The notes beneath the pieces are model-generated. The model had not been told where the DNA came from, searched no databases, and was given only the letters and a program-made list of their open reading frames with translations. A stretch of DNA of 64,000 bases from Chitinophagales bacterium (GTDB lineage: Bacteria; Bacteroidota; Bacteroidia; Chitinophagales; Chitinophagaceae), in assembly GCA_017303855.1 (NCBI GenBank), contig JAFLBL010000001.1, forward strand, positions 1-64,000, in the 5' to 3' direction. Position numbers and translations under genes: made by a program. Positions 35,110-44,051 of the stretch are shown here, piece by piece; positions within the stretch are counted from its first letter, which is position 1, and every line of letters begins with the position of its first letter.

Positions 35110-36006
35110 GTGAGACTGGCCGCCATTGATATTGGAAGTAATGCAGCACGATTGCTGATCACTGACGTGATGGCCGGGCCGCAGGGAAATACAGAGTTTA
35201 TTAAAACTGTACTGGTTCGTGTTCCGCTTCGTCTCGGTTTTGACGTTTTCGACAAAGGCCTGATCTCCCCGGGCAAAGTGGAGAAGATTGTTAAAACAAT
35301 TAAATCCTACCGGCTGCTGCTGGACGTATACGAAGTAAAACACTGGAAAGCCTGTGCTACCTCCGCTATGCGGGATGCAGCCAATGCGCCTGAAATCATA
35401 CGGCAGGTAAAGGAAGAAACGGGTCTGGAGATTGAAGTAATCAGCGGCGACCAGGAAGCTTCCCTGATTTATGAAAACCATATTGCCGAGAATATGTCGG
35501 ATAAAGAATCTTATCTGTATATAGATGTTGGCGGGGGCAGTACGGAACTGACATTTTTCAGTGATGGGAAACTGGTATTCAAAAAATCATTCAATATCGG
35601 TACTATCCGTTTATTAAAAAGCCAGGTTACTGAAACTGCCTGGGAAGAACTGAAAGAAACCATCCGGGAAAAAACAAAAGGGTATCACCATGTAACGGCC
35701 ATCGGTACCGGGGGAAATATCAATAAAGTGTTTTCCCTTTCCAAGAAAAAAGACGGGAAGCCACTCTCACTTGAACTGTTGCGCGACTATTATAAAGAGT
35801 TCAGCAATCTCTCAGTTTCCCAACGGATCAGCCTGCATAAACTCCGGGAAGACCGGGCTGACGTTATTGTACCGGCCCTGCTTATTTATATCAATGTGAT
35901 GCGCTGGGCGGATGCGGAAGAAATATATGTACCCAAAATTGGGCTGGCAGACGGACTGATACATACATTATACCATGAAACCAGGCTTAGTGAGCTGGAG
36001 GTATAA
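35110..36006 (+). CDS. Exopolyphosphatase/guanosine pentaphosphate phosphatase family
   Basis: A 298-residue Ppx/GppA phosphatase of the actin-like ATPase fold. The GTG at 35110 ([20 protein letters not shown]) is chosen because it starts directly at the first strand of the fold; the longer frame lies in the end of ppk1. Motifs: [31 protein letters not shown] and [14 protein letters not shown]. It lacks the C-terminal HD-like domain of E. coli Ppx. It starts one base after the ppk1 stop, so synthesis and breakdown of polyphosphate are encoded together. Activity on (p)ppGpp is equally possible. Confidence 0.9.
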   Translation: MRLAAIDIGSNAARLLITDVMAGPQGNTEFIKTVLVRVPLRLGFDVFDKGLISPGKVEKIVKTIKSYRLLLDVYEVKHWKACATSAMRDAANAPEIIRQVKEETGLEIEVISGDQEASLIYENHIAENMSDKESYLYIDVGGGSTELTFFSDGKLVFKKSFNIGTIRLLKSQVTETAWEELKETIREKTKGYHHVTAIGTGGNINKVFSLSKKKDGKPLSLELLRDYYKEFSNLSVSQRISLHKLREDRADVIVPALLIYINVMRWADAEEIYVPKIGLADGLIHTLYHETRLSELEV

Positions 36007-36034
36007 ATCTCATTCAAACAAATACAGCAATATC

Positions 36035-36850
36035 ATGTCAGTGAATAAGGAAGTAAAGCGGGTCACCACACATACTTTACAAAAGATGAAGCTTGCAGGG
36101 GAAAAAATCGCCATGCTGACTGCCTATGATTATTCATTTGCCCGTATAATTGATCAGGCGGGTGTGGATGTAATCCTGGTTGGCGATTCTGCTTCCAATG
36201 TAATGGCCGGCCATGAAACCACGCTGCCGATCACCCTGGATCAGATGATTTATCATGCATCTTCCGTAATCAGGGGTATAGAGCGCTGTTTTGTTGTTGT
36301 CGATCTTCCCTTCGGTTCCTATCAGTCCAATTCAGAAATCGCACTGGCATCCGCTGTCCGTATCATGAAGGAAACCGGGGCACATGCCATCAAACTGGAA
36401 GGAGGTGAGGAGGTACTCGATTCTATTCGAAAAATTGTATCGGCCGGTATCCCGGTAATGGGACATCTTGGTTTAACCCCTCAATCCATTTATAAATTCG
36501 GCACATATGAAGTAAGAGCCCGTGAAGAAAAGGAGGCGGATAAATTGAGAGCGGATGCCCGGTTATTACAGGAAGCCGGCAGCTTTGCCCTGGTACTTGA
36601 AAAAATTCCTGCCGCACTGGCTGCGGAAGTATCCCGGGAGCTTACTATTCCCACCATTGGAATCGGAGCCGGAAATGGTTGCGACGGACAGGTGCTGGTA
36701 ATGCATGATATGCTGGGAATTAATACAGAATTTAAACCCCGGTTCCTGCGTCAGTACCTGAATATTGCGGAACAGGCCACAAAGGCGGTTCAACACTATG
36801 TCGGCGATGTAAAGTCGGGTGATTTTCCCAATCAGAAAGAACAATACTGA
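36035..36850 (+). CDS. panB: 3-methyl-2-oxobutanoate hydroxymethyltransferase
   Basis: A 271-residue ketopantoate hydroxymethyltransferase, first step of pantoate synthesis. The ATG at 36035 ([19 protein letters not shown]) is used in place of the ATG at 35975, which lies inside the preceding ppx gene. Signatures: [58 protein letters not shown] and [15 protein letters not shown]. It follows ppx by 28 bases. Confidence 0.95.
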   Translation: MSVNKEVKRVTTHTLQKMKLAGEKIAMLTAYDYSFARIIDQAGVDVILVGDSASNVMAGHETTLPITLDQMIYHASSVIRGIERCFVVVDLPFGSYQSNSEIALASAVRIMKETGAHAIKLEGGEEVLDSIRKIVSAGIPVMGHLGLTPQSIYKFGTYEVRAREEKEADKLRADARLLQEAGSFALVLEKIPAALAAEVSRELTIPTIGIGAGNGCDGQVLVMHDMLGINTEFKPRFLRQYLNIAEQATKAVQHYVGDVKSGDFPNQKEQY

Positions 36851-36910
36851 TTGTTTGTAATCGCATTGTCATTCGGCAAACACCATATCACCGGTTTACC
36901 GGTACTACCC

Positions 36911-36918
36911 TATTTTTG
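36911..36918 (+). promoter_or_regulatory. -7 box before the TonB-dependent receptor gene
   Basis: TATTTTTG, 14 bases before the ATG at 36933, fits TAnnTTTG. No -33 TTTG was found at the expected distance, and no cobalamin or other riboswitch-like structure is evident in the 82-base gap. Confidence 0.45.
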
Positions 36919-36932
36919 CGGAAAACCAACAC

Positions 36933-38849
36933 ATGCGGATCCGGACTGTGCTTCGTTTATTTATTTTTCTACATTTAACGCCGTTATTTATACGGGCACA
37001 GGACAGCACCCTCGTACTGGATAATGTAGTGGTTACGGCCAACCTGGTGGCCCAGTCACAGAAAGAAAGCGGCCGGAATATTCTTACCATAAAAGGAAAC
37101 GAAATTGCCGCATTGCCTGTTCACTCCCTGGATGAACTACTCCGATACCTGCCGGGAATTGAAATACAGCAACGTGGACCGCATGGAACACAGAGTGATA
37201 TTACAATACGGGGAGGTACATTCCAACAGGTATTGGTCATTATTGACGGAGTAAGAATAAATGACCCGCTGACCGGCCATTTCAATATGTATATTCCAGT
37301 ACACCCCGGAGATATTGAACGGATCGAAATACTGAAAGGTGCGGCCTCGGCTATCTGGGGTGCGGAAGCTGTGGGCGGGGTGGTTAACATTTTGACAAAG
37401 TCTTTTTCCGAAAGAGCCCAAAAAAATGAGTTGCGGGGAAAATTACAGGCGGGAAATTATGGACTGCTTAACGGAGAAATATATGCCAGTCATACTCAAA
37501 AGAAATCACACCTGACAGCAGGAATACTATCGAACAATGCGGACGGCCAGTTACTGCGTGGCACTAAAAGTTACTTTAACCTGCATACGGCACATCTCTC
37601 CTTCACCCGGCTGCTGGCCCGTCAATGGAGAGTCGCGTTCCGGGGTGCGGGTGATTTCCGACGTTTTAATGCACAGAATTTTTATACTGGTTTTACCAGT
37701 GATACAGCCCGCGAAAGAATAAACAGTACCTGGTGGCAGGCCAGTCTGCAGAAAAAATATGCTACCGGTACTTTACAAACGGATATCGCCTGGAAAAGTC
37801 TGCGGGATCAATATTGGTTCCGGCCGTCCGCAGTACCCAACGATAACCGCAGCGGGCTCCTCTCCGCACAACTTTTCTACACCGGAAAATGGAAGGCAAA
37901 AAGTGGTTATACCGCAGGTTTACAATTAATACAGAAAAACATCCGCTCCAATGACAGGGGAAATCATTCACTCTGGCATGGCGCGGGATATTTTATCCTG
38001 CGGCATAAACCCGCTGCCGGTCTGTCGATGAGTGAAAGCCTGCGTATCGACCGGGATGAAAGTTACGGCTGGATACTCGTACCCCAGCTGAACATCGCCT
38101 GGAGTCTGAACCGGTTTACCATTCGGGGTACAGCTGGCCGCTCTTTCCGGGACGCGGATTTTACAGAACGGTATAATAATTACAACAAACCAACCGTATC
38201 CAGTGGAAGGATCGGGAATCCGGCGCTGGAAGCCGAACATTCCTGGAATTTTGAAGCCGGAATAGACTACCTGGTCACTTCCCGTTTGAGTCTGCGCAGC
38301 ACATTCTTTTACCGGGATCACCGTAACCTGATTGACTGGGCAAATAGACTGTACGCAGAAATGCCCCGGCAGGTAAACCTGGTACCCGGAGGTACTTACC
38401 AACTGGCACTGAATGTGGAAAAAATACGTACCCGGGGCCTGGAACTGGATATGCAGTACATGGGGAAAACGGGAACCCGGAGTCACTTGCTGACAATGGC
38501 CGGGATTACCTGGCTGCACTCATCGAATGAAGACCCGGTACCCTCGCTTTATATTTCATCGCATGCCCGTTTACTTTTCAATCTGACTGCAGCCTGGACA
38601 ATCAAAAATTTTACGATTTCTATCAACGGATTGTATAAAGAACGGGCAGCGCAAAAATCTGCTGCACTGAATACACAGCTAATGCCCTCCTATGCACTCT
38701 GCAATATGAAAACGGCCCTATCACTCCCTCATTTACGTGGAAAATTATTTCTTCAGGCCGATAATCTGTTCAATAAAAAATATACCGATTTATTAGGATC
38801 TGACATGCCGGGCCGATGGTTATCAGGTGGAATTGAGATAGCTTTGTAA
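36933..38849 (+). CDS. TonB-dependent outer-membrane receptor
   Basis: A 638-residue receptor with signal peptide ending near FIRAQ. The plug begins DNVVVTANLVAQSQ (TonB-box region) and continues with LDELLRYLPGIEIQQRG, ITIRGGTFQQVLVIIDG and IWGAEAVGGVVNILTK; the remaining ~500 residues form a 22-strand barrel, ending SDMPGRWLSGGIEIAL. There is no carboxypeptidase-like extension and no SusD partner, so it resembles BtuB/siderophore receptors, not a polysaccharide-uptake SusC. Its ligand is unknown. It is followed by an aldehyde dehydrogenase gene. Confidence 0.92.
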   Translation: MRIRTVLRLFIFLHLTPLFIRAQDSTLVLDNVVVTANLVAQSQKESGRNILTIKGNEIAALPVHSLDELLRYLPGIEIQQRGPHGTQSDITIRGGTFQQVLVIIDGVRINDPLTGHFNMYIPVHPGDIERIEILKGAASAIWGAEAVGGVVNILTKSFSERAQKNELRGKLQAGNYGLLNGEIYASHTQKKSHLTAGILSNNADGQLLRGTKSYFNLHTAHLSFTRLLARQWRVAFRGAGDFRRFNAQNFYTGFTSDTARERINSTWWQASLQKKYATGTLQTDIAWKSLRDQYWFRPSAVPNDNRSGLLSAQLFYTGKWKAKSGYTAGLQLIQKNIRSNDRGNHSLWHGAGYFILRHKPAAGLSMSESLRIDRDESYGWILVPQLNIAWSLNRFTIRGTAGRSFRDADFTERYNNYNKPTVSSGRIGNPALEAEHSWNFEAGIDYLVTSRLSLRSTFFYRDHRNLIDWANRLYAEMPRQVNLVPGGTYQLALNVEKIRTRGLELDMQYMGKTGTRSHLLTMAGITWLHSSNEDPVPSLYISSHARLLFNLTAAWTIKNFTISINGLYKERAAQKSAALNTQLMPSYALCNMKTALSLPHLRGKLFLQADNLFNKKYTDLLGSDMPGRWLSGGIEIAL

Positions 38850-38864
38850 TCTTAATTTAACCAT

Positions 38865-40388
38865 ATGGAATTTCTAAAGACACTTCAGATCGGCACAGTA
38901 AATCCCGGCGTAAGTACAGGTACCGTCTGGCTCCCGTCCGGCGGCGAAACAATTGACTCCTTCTCTCCTGTGGATGGTAAAAAAATAGCCAGCGTAACCG
39001 CTGCTGATAAAGCCGGCTATGAAGCCGTGATGCAGGCAGCCGAAACCGCTTTTAAACAATGGCGTCTTGTACCAGCACCGAAAAGAGGGGAAATAGTACG
39101 GCAAATCGGGGAAGCACTCCGGGAATACAAGGAACCGCTGGGCAAACTGGTTTCCTATGAGATGGGCAAAAGCCTTCAGGAAGGATATGGAGAAGTGCAG
39201 GAGATGATTGATATCTGTGATTTTGCGGTTGGACTTTCCCGGCAGTTACATGGCCTGACAATGCATAGTGAGCGTCCGGGACACCGGATGTACGAACAAT
39301 ATCACCCCCTGGGAATCGTAGGCATCATTTCCGCTTTTAATTTTCCGGTTGCTGTATGGAGCTGGAACACAATGCTGGCCTGGGTTTGCGGGGATGTTTG
39401 TATCTGGAAGCCTTCTGAAAAAGTGCCCCTATGTGCCGTTGCCTGTCAGCAAATAATCGCCGGTGTATTCCGTAAAAACAATATTCCGGAGGGAGTTTGT
39501 GGTTTGGTTATTGGCGGACGTGAAGTCGGAGAATGGATGGCTGCGGATAACCGGATTCCATTGGTATCAGCTACCGGCTCAACCCGGATGGGTAAAGCAG
39601 TTGGAACGACTGTGGCTGCAAGACTGGGCCGGTCCCTGCTTGAATTAGGCGGCAACAATGCAATTATTATTACTAAAGAGGCAGACCTGGATATTGCTAT
39701 CCTGGGTGCATTGTTTGGTGCGGTAGGAACCGCAGGACAACGTTGTACCACCACCCGCAGACTTATCATTCACGAATCGGTATATGATACAGTGAAAAAC
39801 AAACTGGTGGCAGCCTATAAACAACTCAGTATCGGCGACCCGCTGGATCAGAAAAATCATGTAGGCCCGCTTATCGATTCCGACGCGGTAAAGATGTATC
39901 TCTCGGCCATTGAAAAATGTAAATCAGAAGGAGGACATTTTGTGGTGGAAGGAGCCGTACTTGAAGGGGCTGGATATGAAAGCGGTTGTTATGTAAAACC
40001 CTGTATTGCGGAAGCACAACCGGGGTTTGAAATAGTGCAACATGAAACCTTTGCTCCAATACTTTATTTATTGAAATACAAAACAATCGAAGAGGCAATT
40101 GCTATTCAAAATGAGGTGCCACAGGGTTTGTCTTCCGCTATCATGACGTTAAATATGCGTGAAGCTGAATTATTCTTGTCACAGGCTGGCAGTGATTGCG
40201 GTATTGCCAATGTGAATATAGGTACCAGCGGAGCTGAGATCGGTGGCGCATTTGGTGGCGAAAAAGAAACCGGGGGTGGGCGGGAAAGTGGAAGTGATGC
40301 CTGGAAAGCCTATATGCGCCGGCAAACCAATACGATAAATTACAGTTCTTCGTTGCCCCTGGCACAAGGCATCCGCTTTGATTTGTAA
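38865..40388 (+). CDS. Aldehyde dehydrogenase, ALDH7/AmaB type (aminoadipate-semialdehyde)
   Basis: A 507-residue NAD(P)-dependent aldehyde dehydrogenase. The Rossmann and active-site motifs are present: GIISAFNFPVAVWSWN, ELGGNNAIIITKEADL (catalytic Glu) and GTAGQRCTTTRRL (catalytic Cys). RPGHRMYEQYHPLGIVG and the ending GGGRESGSDAWKAYMRRQT resemble the antiquitin family, which oxidises alpha-aminoadipate semialdehyde in lysine breakdown. Other lysine genes are not nearby, so the substrate is inferred. A strong terminator follows. Confidence 0.9.
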   Translation: MEFLKTLQIGTVNPGVSTGTVWLPSGGETIDSFSPVDGKKIASVTAADKAGYEAVMQAAETAFKQWRLVPAPKRGEIVRQIGEALREYKEPLGKLVSYEMGKSLQEGYGEVQEMIDICDFAVGLSRQLHGLTMHSERPGHRMYEQYHPLGIVGIISAFNFPVAVWSWNTMLAWVCGDVCIWKPSEKVPLCAVACQQIIAGVFRKNNIPEGVCGLVIGGREVGEWMAADNRIPLVSATGSTRMGKAVGTTVAARLGRSLLELGGNNAIIITKEADLDIAILGALFGAVGTAGQRCTTTRRLIIHESVYDTVKNKLVAAYKQLSIGDPLDQKNHVGPLIDSDAVKMYLSAIEKCKSEGGHFVVEGAVLEGAGYESGCYVKPCIAEAQPGFEIVQHETFAPILYLLKYKTIEEAIAIQNEVPQGLSSAIMTLNMREAELFLSQAGSDCGIANVNIGTSGAEIGGAFGGEKETGGGRESGSDAWKAYMRRQTNTINYSSSLPLAQGIRFDL

Positions 40389-40416
40389 TAGATCTCCACA
40401 GCTGTTGAAAACATTG

Positions 40417-40446
40417 AAAACCGGTATATTATGATATACCGGTTTT
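40417..40446 (+). terminator. Terminator after the aldehyde dehydrogenase gene
   Basis: AAAACCGGTATAT (40417-40429) and ATATACCGGTTTT (40434-40446) pair perfectly over 13 bases with a 4-base loop, followed by more T; a strong intrinsic terminator. Confidence 0.9.
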
Positions 40447-40492
40447 TTTGTTGACTTTTGTAAATAAACCCTTCATAGTATAAAAATCGCCT

Positions 40493-41908
40493 ATGAGAAA
40501 GATAACCGCACTCCTCTCTACCCTCTTTATCGGGTCATTGACGACAATAGCCCAGGTCAGGGTGGCCATTGTTGCTGGCGGACATCAGTCAACAGTTATC
40601 GAGGAGAACAATCTTCCCAACTGGAATACCCTTAAAAACAATTACGAAGGCCGGATCGGTTTTCATACCGGATTCATCGCCGATATCCCCTTTTCACCTA
40701 AGTCAAAACTGTTTTTCCAGCCGGGTGTGATTTATTACAATAAGGGCCGGAAATTCGCACAAACTTTTGATCCTCCGGTTGGAACCATAATCAGCCAGAA
40801 AAGTACTCAATACATAAATTATATTGACCTTCCGCTGAATCTTGTTTTTAAATTCGGCAAAAAGACAAAATTCATTATTGGCGGTGGGCCGTTCGGCTCT
40901 TTCTTTTATACCGGAAAAGAAACATCCACACAGGAACTGAATACGGGTGTTGTGGACACGGATGAGAACAATGATTTATCTGTAGGTAACCAGCCTGGAC
41001 AATACCGCACTTATAATTATGGGGTAAACGGACTGGCAGGTGTAGAGTTCCGGGGCTTTTTTATTACAGCCAACTACAGCCGCGGCTTGAATGATTTTTA
41101 TGAACCTACCGCTTATACGGGCAGTCTCCGCCACCAGGTTTTGGGTGGTACAATCGGTGTATTCCTGGGCAAGGGGGAAAAACTGGAGAAGAAGGTGACG
41201 GATAAAGACAAGGACGGCATTGAAGACCTGAAAGATAACTGCCCGGATGAAGCGGGTACTGCGGCTACCAATGGTTGTCCGGATAAGGATGCTGATGGCA
41301 TCCCTGATAAAACGGATAAATGTCCTGATCAGACTGGCCTTGCCCGGTATAACGGTTGCCCCGTACCCGATACGGATAAGGACGGTATTGATGACGAAGC
41401 GGATAAATGTCCGGCCGAATTCGGAGTGGTGCGTTACAATGGCTGCCCTGTTCCGGACAGCGATGGGGATGGGGTTAATGACGAAGAAGATAAATGTCCC
41501 AATGTGAAAGGACTGAAGCAGAAAAATGGTTGTCCGGCAGAAGAAATTAAAAAAGAGATAGTTGAGAAAGTGAATTATGCGGCTAAAAGGATTCAATTTA
41601 AACTGGGTGAAGCCACGCTCCTGCCCGCTTCGCTGAAAGTACTGGATGAAGTTGTTAAAATTCTGCAGGAAAATCCCGAATTGCAATTGTCGATTGAAGG
41701 ACATACCAGCGGAGATAAATTTCCTGATGCCAACCTGATTCTCTCCCGTAACCGGGCAGAAAATGTAAAAGCCTATATGGTGAAAAAAGGGATTGATCCG
41801 GAACGTCTGACAGCAAAAGGTTTTGGTCACTCAAAACCCCTGAACAAAGGGTTAACAGCCGCTGAAAAAGCACTGAACAGGCGGGTGGAACTTAAGCTGA
41901 ATAATTGA
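40493..41908 (+). CDS. OmpA-family outer-membrane protein with calcium-binding repeats
   Basis: A 471-residue protein with a signal peptide ending near TIAQ. Residues 21 to about 225 form a beta-barrel (PorT/OmpA type). Next come five thrombospondin type 3-like repeats such as DKDKDGIEDLKDNCPDEAG and DSDGDGVNDEEDKCP, which bind Ca2+ in other proteins. The C-terminal OmpA domain (SIEGHTSGDKFPDANLILS and NRAENVKAYMVKKGID) binds peptidoglycan. It tethers the outer membrane to the cell wall. A terminator follows. Confidence 0.93.
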   Translation: MRKITALLSTLFIGSLTTIAQVRVAIVAGGHQSTVIEENNLPNWNTLKNNYEGRIGFHTGFIADIPFSPKSKLFFQPGVIYYNKGRKFAQTFDPPVGTIISQKSTQYINYIDLPLNLVFKFGKKTKFIIGGGPFGSFFYTGKETSTQELNTGVVDTDENNDLSVGNQPGQYRTYNYGVNGLAGVEFRGFFITANYSRGLNDFYEPTAYTGSLRHQVLGGTIGVFLGKGEKLEKKVTDKDKDGIEDLKDNCPDEAGTAATNGCPDKDADGIPDKTDKCPDQTGLARYNGCPVPDTDKDGIDDEADKCPAEFGVVRYNGCPVPDSDGDGVNDEEDKCPNVKGLKQKNGCPAEEIKKEIVEKVNYAAKRIQFKLGEATLLPASLKVLDEVVKILQENPELQLSIEGHTSGDKFPDANLILSRNRAENVKAYMVKKGIDPERLTAKGFGHSKPLNKGLTAAEKALNRRVELKLNN

Positions 41909-41929
41909 TCCGGCTCATAATTTTTTGCT

Positions 41930-41952
41930 AAAGCCCCTGTAAAAGGGGCTTT
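41930..41952 (+). terminator. Terminator after the ompA-like gene
   Basis: AAAGCCCCT (41930-41938) and AGGGGCTTT (41944-41952) form a 9-base stem with a T-rich tail (ttttattt). Confidence 0.85.
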
Positions 41953-42027
41953 TATTTATGCAAAATGTATGAGTGGTAATCATTATTTTTATGCCTTTAG
42001 CATATTTGTATAATAAAAATTTCATTC

Positions 42028-43716
42028 ATGTTATCAGTAAACAAACGTACCTGCCTTTCACTGACTTTTGCCCTGCTTACCGGGAGTGTTTTTGCCCAGA
42101 AAGATGAAGTGCCCAAGGGCTGGCATTTGATGGATAAAGCCAGCAGCGGATTTTATGGAATCAGTACCGATAAAGCCTACCAGTTTGTAAAGTCAAAAAA
42201 ACTGAAGAGCAATACGGTCATTGTCGCGGTGATAGATTCCGGTATTGATACGCTGCATGAAGATCTGAAGCAGGTCCTTTGGATTAACCCAAAGGAAATT
42301 CCTGGCAATGGAATTGACGATGATAAAAACGGGTATGTGGATGATATTCATGGCTGGAATTTCCTGGGCGGACGGGATGGAAGAAACGTGGAAAAAGATT
42401 CCTATGAAGCCGCACGTGTTTATCACTCCCTGAAAGCAAAGTATACGGACAAGACTATCAACGAAGCGTCACTTAGTCCGGCTGAGGCGGAAGAATATAA
42501 GATGTGGCTACGGTCAAAGACCGAAGTAGTTGGCGACAGTAAGGAAAGTGGTATGGAGCTGATTTTTATGAAGCGGGCTTACACCAATTGCCTGAAAGCG
42601 GATAGTATACTGCAAAAAGCCATGGGCAAAGAAAAGTATACGGGTAAAGAACTGGAAGCTTTCACTTCCGACGATGCAGCTGTTAAAAAAGCAAAAAATA
42701 CCATTTTCGGATTAATGTCGGGCAATGACGCCCTTGAAGCGAGCAATACCGAATTCCTGGAAGGATTTGGCGAGTATATTGAAGCCGAGGAAAGCAAGGC
42801 GGAAGCACGTAATTCAGCCCCTCCTGCCTACCGGAACGATATTGTTAAAGACAACTATGATGATTTTAATGACCGGTATTATGGAAATAATGATGTAATG
42901 GTTAGTAACAAATCCGCTCTCCATGGCACACACGTTTCCGGTATTATTGCGGCAGCACGCAATAATAATAAAGGGATGGATGGGGTGGCCGACAACGTAC
43001 GTATTATGTCACTCCGCGCCGTACCGGATGGAGATGAACACGACAAAGACATCGCCCTTTCCATTCGCTACGCCGTAGACAACGGTGCCCGGGTGATCAA
43101 TATGAGCTTTGGCAAAAGCTTCTCTCCTGAAAAAAAATGGGTGGATGAAGCGGTTAAATATGCGGAAAGCAAAGGTGTATTGATCGTACATGCCGCGGGT
43201 AATGATGCGAAGAATCTTGACTCTTCATTTAATTTCCCTACCCCTAACCTGCTCGATGGCACCCGGCCGACTAACTGGATTACCGTTGGCGCCAGTGGCG
43301 ATCCCAAGGCAGGTGGTCTCACCGCCAATTTTTCAAACTACGGAAAAAAGGAAGTAGACGTATTTGCACCCGGTGTGAAAATATATGCTACCGTGCCAGG
43401 CGGAAATACTTACCAGAATCTGCAAGGAACCAGTATGGCCTCACCCGTGGTAGCCGGACTGGCCGCTTTTCTTATGGAGTATTTCCCCACCTTAAGTGCC
43501 CGCCAGGTGAAAATGGTTATCGAAAAATCGGCTAAAGGTCCGGGTGAAAAAGTAAAGAATCCGGGTACAGATGAACTGGAAGGTATGGAAGAATTAAGTA
43601 AAACGGGCGGAATCATCAATGCATATGAGGCGGTTAAACTGGCTGCAACCATTAAAGGGGAAAGAAAACCGGCTGTAAAGACCAGTTCAAAAGTGAGTCC
43701 GAAAAAACGGAACTGA
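42028..43716 (+). CDS. Secreted subtilisin-like serine peptidase (S8) with large insert
   Basis: A 562-residue subtilase with signal peptide ending near VFAQ. The triad is complete: Asp 70 (VAVIDSGID), His 299 (HGTHVSGI) and Ser 469 (GTSMASPVVAG), with the oxyanion Asn 392 in HAAGND. The Asp-His distance is 229 residues against about 30-40 in ordinary subtilisins; the insert (about 110-290) is charged and helical. There is no obvious propeptide or C-terminal sorting domain, though the last 25 residues are basic. Probably a periplasmic or surface housekeeping peptidase. Followed by a strong terminator. Confidence 0.92.
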   Translation: MLSVNKRTCLSLTFALLTGSVFAQKDEVPKGWHLMDKASSGFYGISTDKAYQFVKSKKLKSNTVIVAVIDSGIDTLHEDLKQVLWINPKEIPGNGIDDDKNGYVDDIHGWNFLGGRDGRNVEKDSYEAARVYHSLKAKYTDKTINEASLSPAEAEEYKMWLRSKTEVVGDSKESGMELIFMKRAYTNCLKADSILQKAMGKEKYTGKELEAFTSDDAAVKKAKNTIFGLMSGNDALEASNTEFLEGFGEYIEAEESKAEARNSAPPAYRNDIVKDNYDDFNDRYYGNNDVMVSNKSALHGTHVSGIIAAARNNNKGMDGVADNVRIMSLRAVPDGDEHDKDIALSIRYAVDNGARVINMSFGKSFSPEKKWVDEAVKYAESKGVLIVHAAGNDAKNLDSSFNFPTPNLLDGTRPTNWITVGASGDPKAGGLTANFSNYGKKEVDVFAPGVKIYATVPGGNTYQNLQGTSMASPVVAGLAAFLMEYFPTLSARQVKMVIEKSAKGPGEKVKNPGTDELEGMEELSKTGGIINAYEAVKLAATIKGERKPAVKTSSKVSPKKRN

Positions 43717-43739
43717 CCATATAAGAACATTTTTTTTGC

Positions 43740-43769
43740 AAAAGGACTTTACAAACGTAAAGTCCTTTT
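43740..43769 (+). terminator. Terminator after the subtilase gene
   Basis: AAAAGGACTTTAC (43740-43752) and GTAAAGTCCTTTT (43757-43769) pair over 13 bases around the loop AAAC, then a T run. Confidence 0.9.
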
Positions 43770-44051
43770 TTTGTGGGTATTAATATCAATACCGCGATCA
43801 AAAATAAAATATTTAACATATGACCATCCGGGTAAATTTACGAATATGAGCATAACAGTATGAAATATTAAACAGTTTTTGTAACTTTGAAGGGATCCCT
43901 GTATAGAATAAAGTTTATACAGAAACCATTTACAACCTGGTACCCGATTCCATTTTCTGATTAGCAGTGATTTTATATAACAGTTGTATTTTCTGTTATG
44001 ATTTATAATTAAACTGTTTCGAATTTATACCACCAACCAACTAATCCGAAC
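43770..44051 (+). promoter_or_regulatory. AT-rich leader with -7 box and two hairpins before the propeller gene
   Basis: Together with the terminator this fills the 335-base gap between 43716 and 44052; no gene is visible. TAACTTTG at 43882-43889 is a -7 box match, implying a leader of about 155 bases. It contains CTGTATA/TATACAG (43899-43905 with 43916-43922) and ATAACAG/CTGTTAT (43977-43983 with 43993-43999). The structures may control expression or mRNA stability. No riboswitch class is recognised. Confidence 0.4.

Noticed and set aside
36851..36932. Cobalamin riboswitch before the BtuB-like receptor gene
   Set aside because: The gap is only 82 bases and shows no adenosylcobalamin-box or conserved core.
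41200..41530. Short tandem repeats suggesting a CRISPR or satellite
   Set aside because: They encode calcium-binding protein repeats in frame and vary between copies; no constant repeat and spacer pattern is present.
40976..41830. 284-residue frame on the minus strand
   Set aside because: Antisense to the OmpA-family gene; it arises from the repeat structure of the calcium-binding region.
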